From Aquabacter spiritensis (GTDB lineage: Bacteria > Pseudomonadota > Alphaproteobacteria > Rhizobiales > Xanthobacteraceae): a stretch of 64,000 nucleotides of DNA. The position numbers and the translations under genes are program-made. This document shows positions 1 to 8,781 of the stretch, piece after piece (the stretch's first letter is position 1; the number at the start of each line of letters is the position of its first letter). Under the pieces are notes generated by a model that saw nothing but the letters and a program-made list of their open reading frames with translations, had not been told where the DNA came from and did no database searches. The stretch is from contig NZ_SMAI01000002.1 in NCBI RefSeq assembly GCF_004346185.1, forward strand, positions 248,001-312,000. Direction: 5' to 3'.

Positions 1-1020
1 GCAGATCATGGTCGGGCAGGCGATCTCGTGCGCCCGGCCTGCGACCGTATAGGTCGCGGTATCCTTCAGATAAGCGAGCGGCGTGGCGCAGCCATGGACC
101 AGCATGCCGCGTCGAAGGCCCCATCCGCCCGACACGTCCTTCGCCCGCTTTTCGAGCATGCGCCCGAGAAGGGCGAGGATCAGCCGGTTGCCGTCCGGCA
201 CTTGGCGGGCGATCCAGCCGGGCATCTGGGCGCGGCCTTCCTCCAGCACCGACATTTGCCCGGGATCCGCGACCAAGGCGGCAAGGCGCGGCTCGCCGCT
301 CGCGGCGCGCGGCGCGAGATAGCCGCCGAGGCTGACTCCGAGCAGCGCCACCCGCTGCGCATCGACGTCTGGCCGGGCCAGAAGACAATCCATCACCGGC
401 CGGATGACGTTTTCCCAATCCGGCCGCAGCGGAATTGCGTGCTTCATCAAGGCGCGGCCCTGGCCCGGTCCATCGAAAACCAGGACATTGTAGCCGCGCG
501 CCAGAGCGGCGGGACCACTGTAGAAGAACACTTCCTCGGCCGTGCCGTCATAGCCGTTATTGATGATGAGGGTGCGGCGCGCCTTTCCCGACATGTCGGG
601 GCGGAAGAACAGACCCCGCAACGGGCTGCCTGCAAAGGGGATCTGCATCGCCTCTCCCGGCGTCTCCATCAGCGCCATGCCGCGTGCGAAGGCCTCCTCC
701 TGCCGCTCATAGGCGCGCACCGCGCGGGGGTCGAGCGGGGCCTGGAACAGGAACGTGTAGGAGGCACGGAAATAATTGAAGGCGCGGAAGAAGGCGTCGC
801 GCGCGCTGACCCGGTGCCCGGCGACGAGGCTCGCTTGCCCGGCATCGTAGATGCGCTCTGCCAAGGCGGTCCATTCCACGTACCAGCGTTCGGGGTCGCG
901 GTCGGGAATCCGGCGGGCCAAAGCGAGGCATTCGCCGATGTCGGCAGCACCGTAATAGGTCATGCCCAAGGCCCGATAGAACTGGGCGTCGAACATCTCG
1001 TCCTTGAAGAACTGGCCCAC
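1..1020 (-). CDS. Alpha/beta hydrolase (C-terminus off the window)
   Basis: Reading the minus strand from a GTG at 1020 (an in-frame TGA lies 24 bases upstream; the next candidate is ATG at 996) gives 340 codons without a stop, running off the left edge. A helical N-terminal part of about 150 residues precedes an alpha/beta-hydrolase core with an oxyanion-type segment (NNGYDG), a second strand ending VFDGPGQG and the nucleophile elbow GVSLGG. An extended N-terminal helical cap before the core is typical of the 2,6-dihydropseudooxynicotine hydrolase / FrsA-like esterase group. The exact substrate cannot be deduced. The acid and histidine of the triad would lie in the missing C-terminus. It is divergent from the MFS exporter at 1207 across 186 bp, so the two may share a control region. 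Confidence 0.85.
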   Translation of the reverse strand, partial: MGQFFKDEMFDAQFYRALGMTYYGAADIGECLALARRIPDRDPERWYVEWTALAERIYDAGQASLVAGHRVSARDAFFRAFNYFRASYTFLFQAPLDPRAVRAYERQEEAFARGMALMETPGEAMQIPFAGSPLRGLFFRPDMSGKARRTLIINNGYDGTAEEVFFYSGPAALARGYNVLVFDGPGQGRALMKHAIPLRPDWENVIRPVMDCLLARPDVDAQRVALLGVSLGGYLAPRAASGEPRLAALVADPGQMSVLEEGRAQMPGWIARQVPDGNRLILALLGRMLEKRAKDVSGGWGLRRGMLVHGCATPLAYLKDTATYTVAGRAHEIACPTMIC

Positions 1021-1206
1021 GGTCGCGGTCTCCGGCGTGCAATCTCAGGACTTTAGGCCGGGAGCGGCGGCAACGGAAATGCGACGTGCCGGTCGCGCCG
1101 GTGCCGCGGCGGCGGGGAACCCGCATGGCAGGGCTGCGGGGAAGACCCTTGCTGCGGTGCAGCGCAAACGGCAGGCTGCCGCGCCTCGCCTCGACCGGAT
1201 GCTCCG

Positions 1207-2391
1207 ATGCCGCTGTCTCTCTTGTCGCTCGCCGTCGCCGCATTCGGGATCGGCACGACGGAATTCGTCATCATGGGCCTTCTTCCCGAGGTCGCGCGGG
1301 ACCTCGGTGTCTCGATCCCCGCGGCGGGGTTGCTGGTTACGGGCTATGCGCTGGGTGTCGTGGTCGGAGCGCCTGTGCTGGCGGTCGCGACCGCACGTCT
1401 GCCGCGCAAGGCCACGTTGGCGGGCCTGATGGCCCTGTTCATCTTCGGCAACGTGTTGTGTGCGCTCGCCCCCGGCTATGGGCTGCTGATGGCGGCGCGC
1501 GTCGTCACCGCCTTCTGCCACGCGGCATTTTTCGGCATCGGCTCCGTGGTGGCGGCCGATCTCGTGCCGCGGTCGCGGCGCGCGCAGGCGATCGCGCTGA
1601 TGTTCGCCGGCCTGACGCTCGCCAATGTGCTCGGCGTGCCGGCCGGAACCGCTCTTGGCCAATGGCTCGGATGGCGGTCGACCTTCTGGGCCGTCGCGGT
1701 GATCGGCCTTGCTGCACTGGCAGCGCTGGTCGTTCTTCTCCCCGCGCGCCTGGCGCGCCCGGCGGGAGGGGTGATCGCCGAGTTCCGGGTGCTCGGCGAG
1801 ACGCAGGTCGCGCTCGCCATGGTGATCAGCGTGCTGTGCTCGGCCAGCCTGTTCAGCGTGTTCACCTATATCGCGCCGCTGCTCGGCGAGGTGACCGGGC
1901 TCGCACCGACCGCCGTGACCGGCGCGCTGCTGGTGTTCGGGGTCGGCCTCACGGCCGGCAATATGCTCGGCGGGCGCCTCGCGGACTGGCGCCTCATGCC
2001 GTCCTTGCTCGCTGTCCTCGTCGTCCTGGTGGGGGTGCTTCTCGTGCTGGTACCGGCCAGCCGGGCTCCGGCTCCGGCTCTGGCCATGCTGCTGGTGTGG
2101 GGCATTCTCGCCTTCGCCCTCGTGCCGCTGCTGCAATTGCGGGTTGTCGATACCGCCGCCCGGGCGCCGGGGCTCGCCTCGACGCTCAATCAGGGGGCGT
2201 TCAACCTCGGCAATGCCATCGGGGCCTGGGTCGGCGCGCTGGCAATCACCTGGGGTCTGTCCTACCAGCATCTCCCGCTGGTCGGCGCCGCCCTCGCGCT
2301 CGCCGCTCTGGGCCTGGCCGGCCTCTCCTTCCGCCTCGACCGCGGCGCGATGGCGAGGGGCGGGGCGGCGGATGCAGATCTCGCGCGTTAA
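1207..2391 (+). CDS. MFS transporter, DHA1-type drug/solute exporter
   Basis: A 394-residue, highly hydrophobic protein starting at ATG 1207. The N-terminus runs straight into the first membrane helix with the FGIGTTEF(V)IMGLLPEVA segment typical of the AraJ/YdhP/Cmx group of DHA1 12-helix antiporters. A short positively charged loop (ARLPRK) after helix 2 matches the conserved loop 2-3. The length is normal for a complete 12-TM exporter. These proteins usually expel sugars, purines, arabinose or drugs by proton antiport; the substrate here is not predictable. It is divergently oriented to the hydrolase at the left edge and is followed by 145 bp before the pilin gene, so it is probably monocistronic. 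Confidence 0.9.
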   Translation: MPLSLLSLAVAAFGIGTTEFVIMGLLPEVARDLGVSIPAAGLLVTGYALGVVVGAPVLAVATARLPRKATLAGLMALFIFGNVLCALAPGYGLLMAARVVTAFCHAAFFGIGSVVAADLVPRSRRAQAIALMFAGLTLANVLGVPAGTALGQWLGWRSTFWAVAVIGLAALAALVVLLPARLARPAGGVIAEFRVLGETQVALAMVISVLCSASLFSVFTYIAPLLGEVTGLAPTAVTGALLVFGVGLTAGNMLGGRLADWRLMPSLLAVLVVLVGVLLVLVPASRAPAPALAMLLVWGILAFALVPLLQLRVVDTAARAPGLASTLNQGAFNLGNAIGAWVGALAITWGLSYQHLPLVGAALALAALGLAGLSFRLDRGAMARGGAADADLAR

Positions 2392-2536
2392 CGTTTCGGG
2401 CACGCTGATGCGCGACGACCAGCGCGCGGTGCGCGATCTTTACCAGCGCGCAACGGCCGGGATCTAGCCTTGCGAGGTCCGGGCCGTGGAGGGCCGGGCG
2501 GGGTGGCCTTCGGGCCACGCGGCCGAGGAATGGGCG

Positions 2537-2701
2537 ATGAAGCTTCTGTTGACCCGCTTCGTGAAGGAAGAAAAGGGCTCCACTGCGTTGGAATACGGCC
2601 TGATCGCCGCGGGTCTGTCGATCGCCATCATCACCGTCATCACGCAGGTCGGCTTCACCTTGGTGCGCCTGAAAGCGGCGGGCGCCGCCGCCGGCAACTG
2701 A
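2537..2701 (+). CDS. flp: Flp/Fap-type class IVb pilin
   Basis: A small protein of 54 residues. The ATG at 2537 is chosen because it leaves a short basic leader (MKLLLTRFVKEEKG) followed by the type IVb cleavage region: Gly14, then Ser-Thr-Ala-Leu-Glu-Tyr and a single hydrophobic helix, the usual Flp pilin layout with Glu at +5 and Tyr at +6 after the cleavage site. Pilins of this family are processed by a TadV/CpaA peptidase and polymerise into adhesive Flp pili. The prepilin peptidase gene follows 13 bp downstream. No other tad/cpa secretion genes are in the window, so assembly would rely on genes elsewhere or the pair is an outlying copy. Confidence 0.92.
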   Translation: MKLLLTRFVKEEKGSTALEYGLIAAGLSIAIITVITQVGFTLVRLKAAGAAAGN

Positions 2702-2714
2702 CGGGCCGATTTTC

Positions 2715-3176
2715 ATGATCCCGACGCTCGGCGACATGGTGGTGCTCGGTCTGTTTCCGGCCGCGCTGGCACTGGCGATCGTCGCCGACCTGTTCGGGCG
2801 CGTCATCCCGAACGCCGTCATCGTGCTGCTGCTCGCCGGCTTCGCCGCGCTGGCGGCGGCAGGGGTGGTGCCGGAACTGCCGGCGCGCTTCGGCCTCGCC
2901 GCGGGTGTTCTGGCCGCCGGATTCGCGCTGTTCTGGCAGGACGTGATCGGCGCCGGAGACGCGAAGCTCGCCGCCTCTCTGGCCTTGTGGCTCGACCCGG
3001 CTCAGTTCCCTCTCTTTGCAGCCATCTGCGGCGGGCTCGGGGCGCTGCTCGTTCTCTGGGCGACGCTGCGCGCGCGCGCCTATCCGCTGCCGCCGAGCCT
3101 GCCCTACGGCGTCGCGCTGGCCGGTGCGGGCCTTCTTCTGTTTCCCCATTCGTCGCTGATGGCGGGCCTTCTTTAA
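2715..3176 (+). CDS. cpaA: Prepilin peptidase, CpaA/TadV type (A24 family)
   Basis: A 153-residue integral membrane protein with about five hydrophobic segments. The two aspartates of GxGD-type A24 peptidases are visible: one near residue 25 in ADLFGRVIPN and one in the motif GAGDAK near residue 79. It lacks the N-terminal methylase domain of PilD, as CpaA/TadV proteins do. It would cleave the leader of the Flp pilin encoded 13 bp upstream, with which it forms a two-gene unit. The start ATG is at 2715. Confidence 0.9.
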   Translation: MIPTLGDMVVLGLFPAALALAIVADLFGRVIPNAVIVLLLAGFAALAAAGVVPELPARFGLAAGVLAAGFALFWQDVIGAGDAKLAASLALWLDPAQFPLFAAICGGLGALLVLWATLRARAYPLPPSLPYGVALAGAGLLLFPHSSLMAGLL

Positions 3177-3270
3177 CCAGCGGCCGACGCAAGGAGGGAC
3201 AGACGTCCCGCGGCTGCTCTGGCCTTTGTCGCGCGGCCCCGCCATGCTACCGCGCATCGAGGAGATCCCT

Positions 3271-4632
3271 ATGGCCGACTGCTTCGCGCCCCCGTCCGAC
3301 CCGAGCCTGCCCATCTGGTGCGTCACCGCATCCGGCTTCGAAACGCAGGATCTGCCGGCCGCGGTCAGGGCCTTCGCGCAAGCGGCCGGCTTCAAGGCCG
3401 ACGCCGGCAAGCTCCTGGCCGTGCCGGAGGGAGCCGAAAGGCTCGCAGGCTTCCTGTTCGGACTGCCGGCGAACGGCGATCCGTTCGCTGCCGGGGCGCT
3501 GCCGGGTCTTCTCCCGCCGGGGACGTTTCACCTTGCGGGGGAGAAAAACCCGCTCTCGGCCCTCGCCTTCGGCCTCGGCACCTATCGCTTCGACCGGTAC
3601 CGCGCCAAGAAGGCAGGGGAATTGCCCAGGCTGCGCCTGGACCCCGCCGACGACGCAGAGGGTCTGCGCCGCACGGTCGAGGCCGTGACGCTGGTACGCG
3701 ACCTCGTCAACACGCCGGCCAACGATCTCGGACCGGCCGAGCTGGAAGAGGCCGCACGCCGGCTTTCGGCGCGCCATGGCGCGCAGATGCGCAGCATCGT
3801 CGGGCCGGCGCTGGCCGCGGCGAATTTTCCGCTGATCCACGCGGTCGGCCGCGCGGCGGCGCGCGCACCGCGTCTCATCGACATGACGTGGGGCGATCCC
3901 TCCCATCCCAAGCTCACTTTGGTCGGCAAGGGCGTGTGCTTCGATACCGGCGGCCTCGACATCAAGCCCTCGGCCGGCATGCTGCTGATGAAGAAGGACA
4001 TGGGCGGTGCCGCCCATGCGCTCGGCCTTGCCCATATGGTGATGGCGCGCGGCTTGAAAGTCCGTTTGCGCGTGCTCATCCCCGCCGTCGAGAACGCGAT
4101 CGCGGGCGACGCCTTCCGGCCCGGCGACATCCTGCGGAGCCGCAAGGGTCTGACCGTCGAGATCGGCAATACCGATGCCGAGGGCCGGCTGGTGCTCGCC
4201 GATGCATTGGCGCTCGCCGACGACGAGGCGCCCGATCTGATGATCGACTTCGCCACCCTGACCGGCGCGGCGCGGGTGGCGCTCGGCCCGCAGCTGCCGC
4301 CGGCTTATACCGAGGACGACGCGCTGGCCGAGGAACTCGCCCGCCACGCCGCCGGGCAGAACGATCCGCTCTGGCGCATGCCGCTCTGGAAGCCTTATGC
4401 GGGGATGCTGGACTCGAAGAGTGCCGATATCAACAATGCGGGCGCCGGTGGATTTGCCGGCTCAATAACAGCGGCCTTGTTCCTCGCCCGCTTCGTCGCG
4501 GCCGCCCGATCCTGGCTGCACCTCGACATCTATGCCTGGAACCCGTCTGCCCGGCCGGGACGCCCGGAAGGCGGCGAGGCCCAGACCATTCGCGCGTTGG
4601 ACGCCCTGTTGGTGGAGCGGTACGGGGCATGA
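3271..4632 (+). CDS. Leucyl aminopeptidase family protein (M17)
   Basis: A 453-residue cytosolic metallo-exopeptidase. The ATG at 3271 is preferred over an upstream in-frame start at 3226 because a purine-rich Shine-Dalgarno sequence (GAGGAGATC) precedes it. The catalytic M17 domain is clear: the active-site Lys is near residue 220 in a KGVCFDTGGLDIK segment, and the family signature NTDAEGRL, with the metal-binding Asp and Glu, starts near residue 300. The first 140 residues form the less conserved N-terminal domain. M17 enzymes release N-terminal residues from peptides in protein turnover. The stop overlaps the start of the NlpC/P60 gene (ATGA), so the two are translationally coupled; this pair is common in alphaproteobacteria. 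Confidence 0.95.
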   Translation: MADCFAPPSDPSLPIWCVTASGFETQDLPAAVRAFAQAAGFKADAGKLLAVPEGAERLAGFLFGLPANGDPFAAGALPGLLPPGTFHLAGEKNPLSALAFGLGTYRFDRYRAKKAGELPRLRLDPADDAEGLRRTVEAVTLVRDLVNTPANDLGPAELEEAARRLSARHGAQMRSIVGPALAAANFPLIHAVGRAAARAPRLIDMTWGDPSHPKLTLVGKGVCFDTGGLDIKPSAGMLLMKKDMGGAAHALGLAHMVMARGLKVRLRVLIPAVENAIAGDAFRPGDILRSRKGLTVEIGNTDAEGRLVLADALALADDEAPDLMIDFATLTGAARVALGPQLPPAYTEDDALAEELARHAAGQNDPLWRMPLWKPYAGMLDSKSADINNAGAGGFAGSITAALFLARFVAAARSWLHLDIYAWNPSARPGRPEGGEAQTIRALDALLVERYGA

Positions 4633-5471
4633 GCGGCGATCCCCGTCTCACGCCGGCACGCCCGGATCTTGCGGCCGAACATTTGCGTGGCCGGGTGGAG
4701 GCGCCGTCCTATGCCGCGGGGGTGCGGCGCCGCGTGGTGGCGCCGGTCGCCCCCGTGCGCCGGTCGCCCTCTGCGCGCGCACCCCTCGATACCGAGGCGC
4801 TGTGCGGCGAGACCGTCATGGTCTACGAAACCGACGGCGAGGGTTGGTGCTGGGGTCAGCTCGAACGGGATTCCTATGTCGGCTATCTTCCCGAAGATGC
4901 GCTCGGTCCGATCGGTCCGGCGCCGACGCACCAGATCAGCGCGCTTCGGACATTTTTGTTTCCCGGGCCGGATATCAAGCTTCCGCCGATCGCCACCCTG
5001 CCATTCGGCGCGCGCGTTGCCGTCACAGCGACGCGAGGGACCTTCGCCGTGACGCCGAACGGTTGCCTTGCAGGCGTCCATCTCGCGCCGGAAGCGGATC
5101 TCGCGGCGGATCCCGTGGCCGTGGCCGAGCGCTTTGTCGGAACACCCTATCTGTGGGGCGGGCGTTCCGCTTTCGGGCTCGACTGTTCCGGCCTGGTGCA
5201 GACCGCGCTCGGCGCTTGCGGCCTTGCCGCGCCGCGGGACAGCGATCAGCAGGAGGCGGCATTGGGGATGCCGGTCGATCCGTCCGGGCTCTTCGTGCGC
5301 GGCGACCTGCTGTTCTGGCCCGGGCATGTCGGGATCGTCGCGGACCCCGACACGCTGCTCCACGCCAACGCCTTCCATATGATGGTCGCCGCCGAGCCTC
5401 TCGAACCGGCCTTCGCCCGCATGTCGGCCCCCCGGTCGGCCCGGCGTCTCCGATCGGCAAAGGATTTGTAG
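4629..5471 (+). CDS. NlpC/P60 family cysteine peptidase with SH3 domains
   Basis: A 280-residue protein starting at ATG 4629 inside the stop of the aminopeptidase gene. Residues of roughly 45-150 look like bacterial SH3-type modules (ETVMVYETDGEGWCWGQ...YVGYLPEDAL), which bind wall peptide. The C-terminal NlpC/P60 domain has the catalytic Cys near 186 in DCSGLVQ, a His near 233 in GHVGIV and a third polar residue, His near 245. The family cleaves gamma-D-Glu-diamino acid bonds of peptidoglycan peptides. No signal peptide is evident, which agrees with the cytosolic murein-peptide recycling role proposed for aminopeptidase-coupled members. Confidence 0.92.
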   Translation: MSGDPRLTPARPDLAAEHLRGRVEAPSYAAGVRRRVVAPVAPVRRSPSARAPLDTEALCGETVMVYETDGEGWCWGQLERDSYVGYLPEDALGPIGPAPTHQISALRTFLFPGPDIKLPPIATLPFGARVAVTATRGTFAVTPNGCLAGVHLAPEADLAADPVAVAERFVGTPYLWGGRSAFGLDCSGLVQTALGACGLAAPRDSDQQEAALGMPVDPSGLFVRGDLLFWPGHVGIVADPDTLLHANAFHMMVAAEPLEPAFARMSAPRSARRLRSAKDL

Positions 5472-5512
5472 CCGCGGTGTCGGCGGGTGCTTGCCGGGGT
5501 GCGGAGACCGGC

Positions 5513-5974
5513 TCAGCGGTCCGCCGATCCCGACCGATGGGCCGCGTAAGCGAGGGCGTCCCGCGCCACCTCGGCGACGCAGGCGCTGAAGTCCCCGGTG
5601 CGAGCGGCGATGTCGGCCAGGGAGAACCAGGCGGCGTCGCACGCATCATCGGCCGCCCTCGCTTCGCCGGCGCGCCAGATACCGATCACCGGCACCAGAA
5701 GATAATGATGCAGCAGGCGTCCGTCGGGCGCATGGTCGAACGCATCGAGCACCTGGAGCGTCGGGCCCGGCACGGCGGTGACGCCGGTCTCCTCGAACAA
5801 TTCGCGCATCGCCGCCGCGGCGGCCGTCTCACCCCATTCGATCCGGCCGCCGGGAAAGCCCCAGAGGCCGGCATCGGGCGGATTGACCCGGCGCACCAGG
5901 AGGACGCGCCCCGCGCGCGGGACCACGGCGAGCGCGGCGCAGCCGGGACGCTTGAGCGCCGCACCGGCCGGCAT
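5513..5974 (-). CDS. NUDIX hydrolase
   Basis: A 153-residue protein. A complete Nudix box is visible in the pattern GX5EX7REUXEEXGU, starting at GGRIEWGE and ending REL-F-EE-T-GV. The flanking residues WGFPGG and the short length are typical of ADP-ribose/NADH-type or MutT-like pyrophosphohydrolases. The start ATG (5972-5974) overlaps the stop of the upstream diguanylate cyclase gene as TGATG, so it should be translationally coupled to it. The substrate is unknown. Coupling to a GGDEF enzyme could mean a nucleotide-hygiene role, but this is only inference from position. Confidence 0.9.
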   Translation of the reverse strand: MPAGAALKRPGCAALAVVPRAGRVLLVRRVNPPDAGLWGFPGGRIEWGETAAAAAMRELFEETGVTAVPGPTLQVLDAFDHAPDGRLLHHYLLVPVIGIWRAGEARAADDACDAAWFSLADIAARTGDFSACVAEVARDALAYAAHRSGSADR

Positions 5975-7623
5975 CACACCCGCACCGCCTCCGCCGGTCC
6001 CCGGGCGGCGACCACGCGGTTGCGGCCGAGCCGCTTGGCTTCGTAGAGCGCGCCGTCGGCGGAGGCGAGCAGCGCATCGGGCGAGCCGTGCAGGCTCGGC
6101 ACGGCCGCGGCGACGCCGAAGCTGGCGGTCAGCCGGCGCATCGCGGTCTTGGGATGGTCGATGCCGAGTGCGGCGACGAGGCGGCGCACGTCCTCGGCGA
6201 ATTCGACCGCAGCGGCAACATCGCAACCCGGCAGAAGGACGATGAATTCCTCGCCGCCATAGCGTGCGGCGAGATTGGGCGTGCCGGCGACGGCAGCCGC
6301 GAGCATGCGCGCGACGCTGCGCAGCGCCTCGTCGCCCTGCAGATGCCCCATCGTGTCGTTGTAGAGCTTGAAATTGTCGACATCCGCCATCACCAGGGCC
6401 AAGGGCCGCCCGGCATCCGCCCCGTGCACCCATTCGTCGGAAAACTGCACGTCGAATGTCCGCCGGTTGGCAAGGCCGGTCAGGCCGTCCGTGGAGGCGA
6501 GGGCGGTGAGACGCCGATTGATGTTCCGCAGGCCGGCGGTGCGTTCGTCGAGCCGCCGGTTCATCGCCTCGAATGCCCGCATCACAGGTTCGAACTCGCG
6601 CACCTCGGCTTCACCGAGCCCCCGCGTCTCGTCACGCCCGGCTGCCAGGATGTCGCGGGCCATCTGATCGATCGGAGCGACGATCAGGCGGTCGGCGGCA
6701 TAGATCGCGATCAAGGTGAGCGCGGTGAGCGCGGAGAAGAGGAGGCCGAGCGTGGCAAGGATGCGTTGGTCGATGGCCCGGGTCGCGTCCGCCGGATCGA
6801 TCCCCGCGAGCACCCGGATCGCGGTGCCGGGCAGGCGGACATAGGCGAAATAGCGCGTGACCCCGTCGGGGCCGGGCGCCTGGAGCGTACCGTCGTCGTG
6901 CGCCATCATGGCCTGGAGCAAGGGTGCGGCGCTCGGCATGGTTTCGGGGATGGTCGTGGGGACGGGATGACGGGCCAGGACGGCGCCCGCGCCGTCCACC
7001 ACCCAGATATGGACGCCGGAGAGGCCGGCGTGGACCGAAGATCGCGACATCCATTGCAGATCGAGACCTACCGCCGCGAGGGCGACCGGATCGCCCTTGG
7101 CGTCACGCTCGGCGCTGGCGATCGCAATCCCCGACCGGGCGGTGTTGCGGGTGACGAAGAAATCGGACACGGCCGGCTGAGGCGATTTGAGCGCCTTTTG
7201 AACATAGTCCCGATCGGACAGGTCGACATTCAACAGCGCGCGAGCATTGGTGCATCTCACGCGACCTTCGATCGTGCCAATCCAGGCGCCCTGGACGCCG
7301 AGCACCTCGCCGCTGATCTGCCGCAACAGCGCCTCGCAGGCTGCGGGATCGGCCATCAGCGAGGTCGCCTGGGGGCCGAGGGTCTGGACCACGGCGGTTG
7401 CCGCCGAGATGTTCTCGCTCTGTGCGAGCGCCACGATCTGCACGGTCTGGCGCAGCCGGTCGATGGTGTCCGCGATCTGCTGGTTTCGTGCGTTCAACAA
7501 AGCGACGCCGCGCTCCAGCGCGATGGGAAGCGCGAGCAGCAGAATCAGCGAGATGACGCGCCGGCGGATGCTGACCCGCCGCCAACGGCCGCTCTGCGCT
7601 TTCGGGTGCAGCTGATCCGCCAT
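5974..7623 (-). CDS. Membrane diguanylate cyclase with periplasmic sensor domain
   Basis: A 549-residue protein. The ATG at 7623 is preferred over a TTG nine bases upstream. Two hydrophobic helices (about residues 24-44 and 285-310) bracket a periplasmic region resembling a Cache-type sensor (double PAS-like, with segments such as [11 protein letters not shown] and [12 protein letters not shown]). A HAMP-like linker follows, then a GGDEF domain with the catalytic motif GGEEF at about 456-460 and the upstream [10 protein letters not shown] segment. The intact motif predicts synthesis of c-di-GMP from two GTP. No RxxD inhibitory site was noticed immediately before the motif. It is coupled to the Nudix gene and divergent from the YggS gene. 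Confidence 0.93.
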   Translation of the reverse strand: MADQLHPKAQSGRWRRVSIRRRVISLILLLALPIALERGVALLNARNQQIADTIDRLRQTVQIVALAQSENISAATAVVQTLGPQATSLMADPAACEALLRQISGEVLGVQGAWIGTIEGRVRCTNARALLNVDLSDRDYVQKALKSPQPAVSDFFVTRNTARSGIAIASAERDAKGDPVALAAVGLDLQWMSRSSVHAGLSGVHIWVVDGAGAVLARHPVPTTIPETMPSAAPLLQAMMAHDDGTLQAPGPDGVTRYFAYVRLPGTAIRVLAGIDPADATRAIDQRILATLGLLFSALTALTLIAIYAADRLIVAPIDQMARDILAAGRDETRGLGEAEVREFEPVMRAFEAMNRRLDERTAGLRNINRRLTALASTDGLTGLANRRTFDVQFSDEWVHGADAGRPLALVMADVDNFKLYNDTMGHLQGDEALRSVARMLAAAVAGTPNLAARYGGEEFIVLLPGCDVAAAVEFAEDVRRLVAALGIDHPKTAMRRLTASFGVAAAVPSLHGSPDALLASADGALYEAKRLGRNRVVAARGPAEAVRV

Positions 7624-7945
7624 TCCGTCCAAGAGCCTGCCGCCGGCGCACCCGGCGCGCCCACCCTAGAGCGCGATTCGGTCGGATGGAAACACGATGT
7701 TTGCCGCGAAGGTACCCGGTCCCGGCCGCCGCACCGTGTCGACGCGCCGGGTCCGCTCCGACCGCGAATCGCGTGGTTTCCGTCCCGCGGGCAGGGCGGT
7801 ATTTTTTGTTCGCCGACCGCAGGGCGCACGAAATTCGCACGCATGCCACGGGATCCCTCTCCTGAGGCTTTCCTCCCGCCGCGTTGCGCGGCAGAACGAG
7901 GCGGGCGCGACGAGCGGCGGGACCCGGCACGAAGGAGAGGCGATC
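7624..7945. other. Divergent intergenic region
   Basis: 322 bp between the diguanylate cyclase and YggS starts. It must hold the two outward promoters. It begins with a segment at about 7669-7705 (AGAGCGCGATTCGGTCGGAT...) that resembles interspersed intergenic repeats common in alphaproteobacteria, although no second copy was found in the window. A T-rich patch lies near 7801-7810. No gene was recognised. Confidence 0.4.
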
Positions 7946-8635
7946 GTGGAGCACGAGGCAGAGGTGCAGGGCCTGAGGGCGGTCGAGGACGCCCTCGCCG
8001 CGGCCTGCCGCAAAGCGGGGCGGGCGCGCGCCGACGTGACGTTGATCTGCGTCTCCAAGACCTTCGATGGGGCTGCGATCCGGCCGGTCTTGGCCGCGGG
8101 CCAGCGCGTGTTCGGCGAGAACCGCGTCCAGGAGGCGCGGGCGAAATGGCCCGATCTGCGGGCCGAGACGCCAGGCGTGGCGCTGCATCTCATCGGCCCG
8201 CTGCAATCCAACAAAGCCCGCGAGGCGGTGGAGCTGTTCGATGCGATCCACAGCGTGGACCGGCCGAAGATTGCCCGCGCGCTCGCCGAGGAAATGGCGC
8301 GCCAGGGGCGGCGCCTGCCGGTCTTCGTCCAGGTGAACACCGGCGCCGAACCGCAGAAGGCGGGGGTGCTGCCGGAGGCGGCCGACGCCTTCATCGCCGC
8401 GTGCCGCGATACGCTCGGGCTCGATCTGGCCGGGCTGATGTGCATCCCCCCGGCGGAGGACGTGCCGGCGCCGCATTTCGCGCTGCTGGCAAAGATCGCG
8501 GCCCGCAACGGGCTTGCCGGGCTCTCGATGGGCATGAGTGCCGATTTCGCCGTCGCGGTGAGCCAAGGCGCCACCCATGTGCGCGTCGGCAGCGCCATCT
8601 TCGGCGGCCGCTCGCCGGCGGCCGGAAAGGCTTGA
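7946..8635 (+). CDS. YggS/PROSC family pyridoxal-phosphate homeostasis protein
   Basis: A 229-residue protein. A GTG at 7946 is chosen because a strong Shine-Dalgarno sequence (GAAGGAGAGG) sits 5-15 bases upstream and the resulting length matches the family; the open frame upstream is not conserved-looking. The PLP-binding Lys is near residue 38 (VSKTF). Further family signatures are the FGENRVQEA, HLIGPLQSNK, VQVNTG and GLSMGMSADF segments. The protein has an alanine-racemase-like single barrel and is thought to buffer free PLP and amino-acid pools rather than catalyse turnover. It stands alone ahead of the tRNA. Confidence 0.95.
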   Translation: MEHEAEVQGLRAVEDALAAACRKAGRARADVTLICVSKTFDGAAIRPVLAAGQRVFGENRVQEARAKWPDLRAETPGVALHLIGPLQSNKAREAVELFDAIHSVDRPKIARALAEEMARQGRRLPVFVQVNTGAEPQKAGVLPEAADAFIAACRDTLGLDLAGLMCIPPAEDVPAPHFALLAKIAARNGLAGLSMGMSADFAVAVSQGATHVRVGSAIFGGRSPAAGKA

Positions 8636-8677
8636 TGCCCACGCGGTTCGCGGATATACGGATCGCCTTCCCGCGAC

Positions 8678-8753
8678 GCTCCCATCGTCTAGCGGTCTAG
8701 GACGTCGCCCTCTCACGGCGAAAACAGGGGTTCGATTCCCCTTGGGAGCGCCA
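8678..8753 (+). tRNA. tRNA-Glu (anticodon CTC)
   Basis: The cloverleaf can be folded by eye. The acceptor arm 8678-8684 (GCTCCCA) pairs with 8743-8749 (TGGGAGC), then discriminator G8750 and an encoded CCA at 8751-8753. The anticodon loop is CTCTCAC with anticodon CTC (decoding GAG). The T-arm GGGG-TTCGATT-CCCC is perfect. The length is 76 nt including CCA. A decayed recombinase gene begins 28 bp downstream on the other strand, so this tRNA is the likely left edge of an acquired region. Confidence 0.97.
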
Positions 8754-8781
8754 CTTCCGCACAAAACCGCGAACACCAAGT

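Noticed and set aside
1045-2403. 452-codon minus-strand frame opposite the MFS gene
   Set aside because: The product is a charged low-complexity chain (Arg/Gln/His/Glu) typical of GC-rich antisense frames.
2408-2467. 19-codon open frame between the MFS and pilin genes, possibly a leader peptide
   Set aside because: No ribosome-binding site, no attenuator-like hairpins and no biosynthetic gene downstream.
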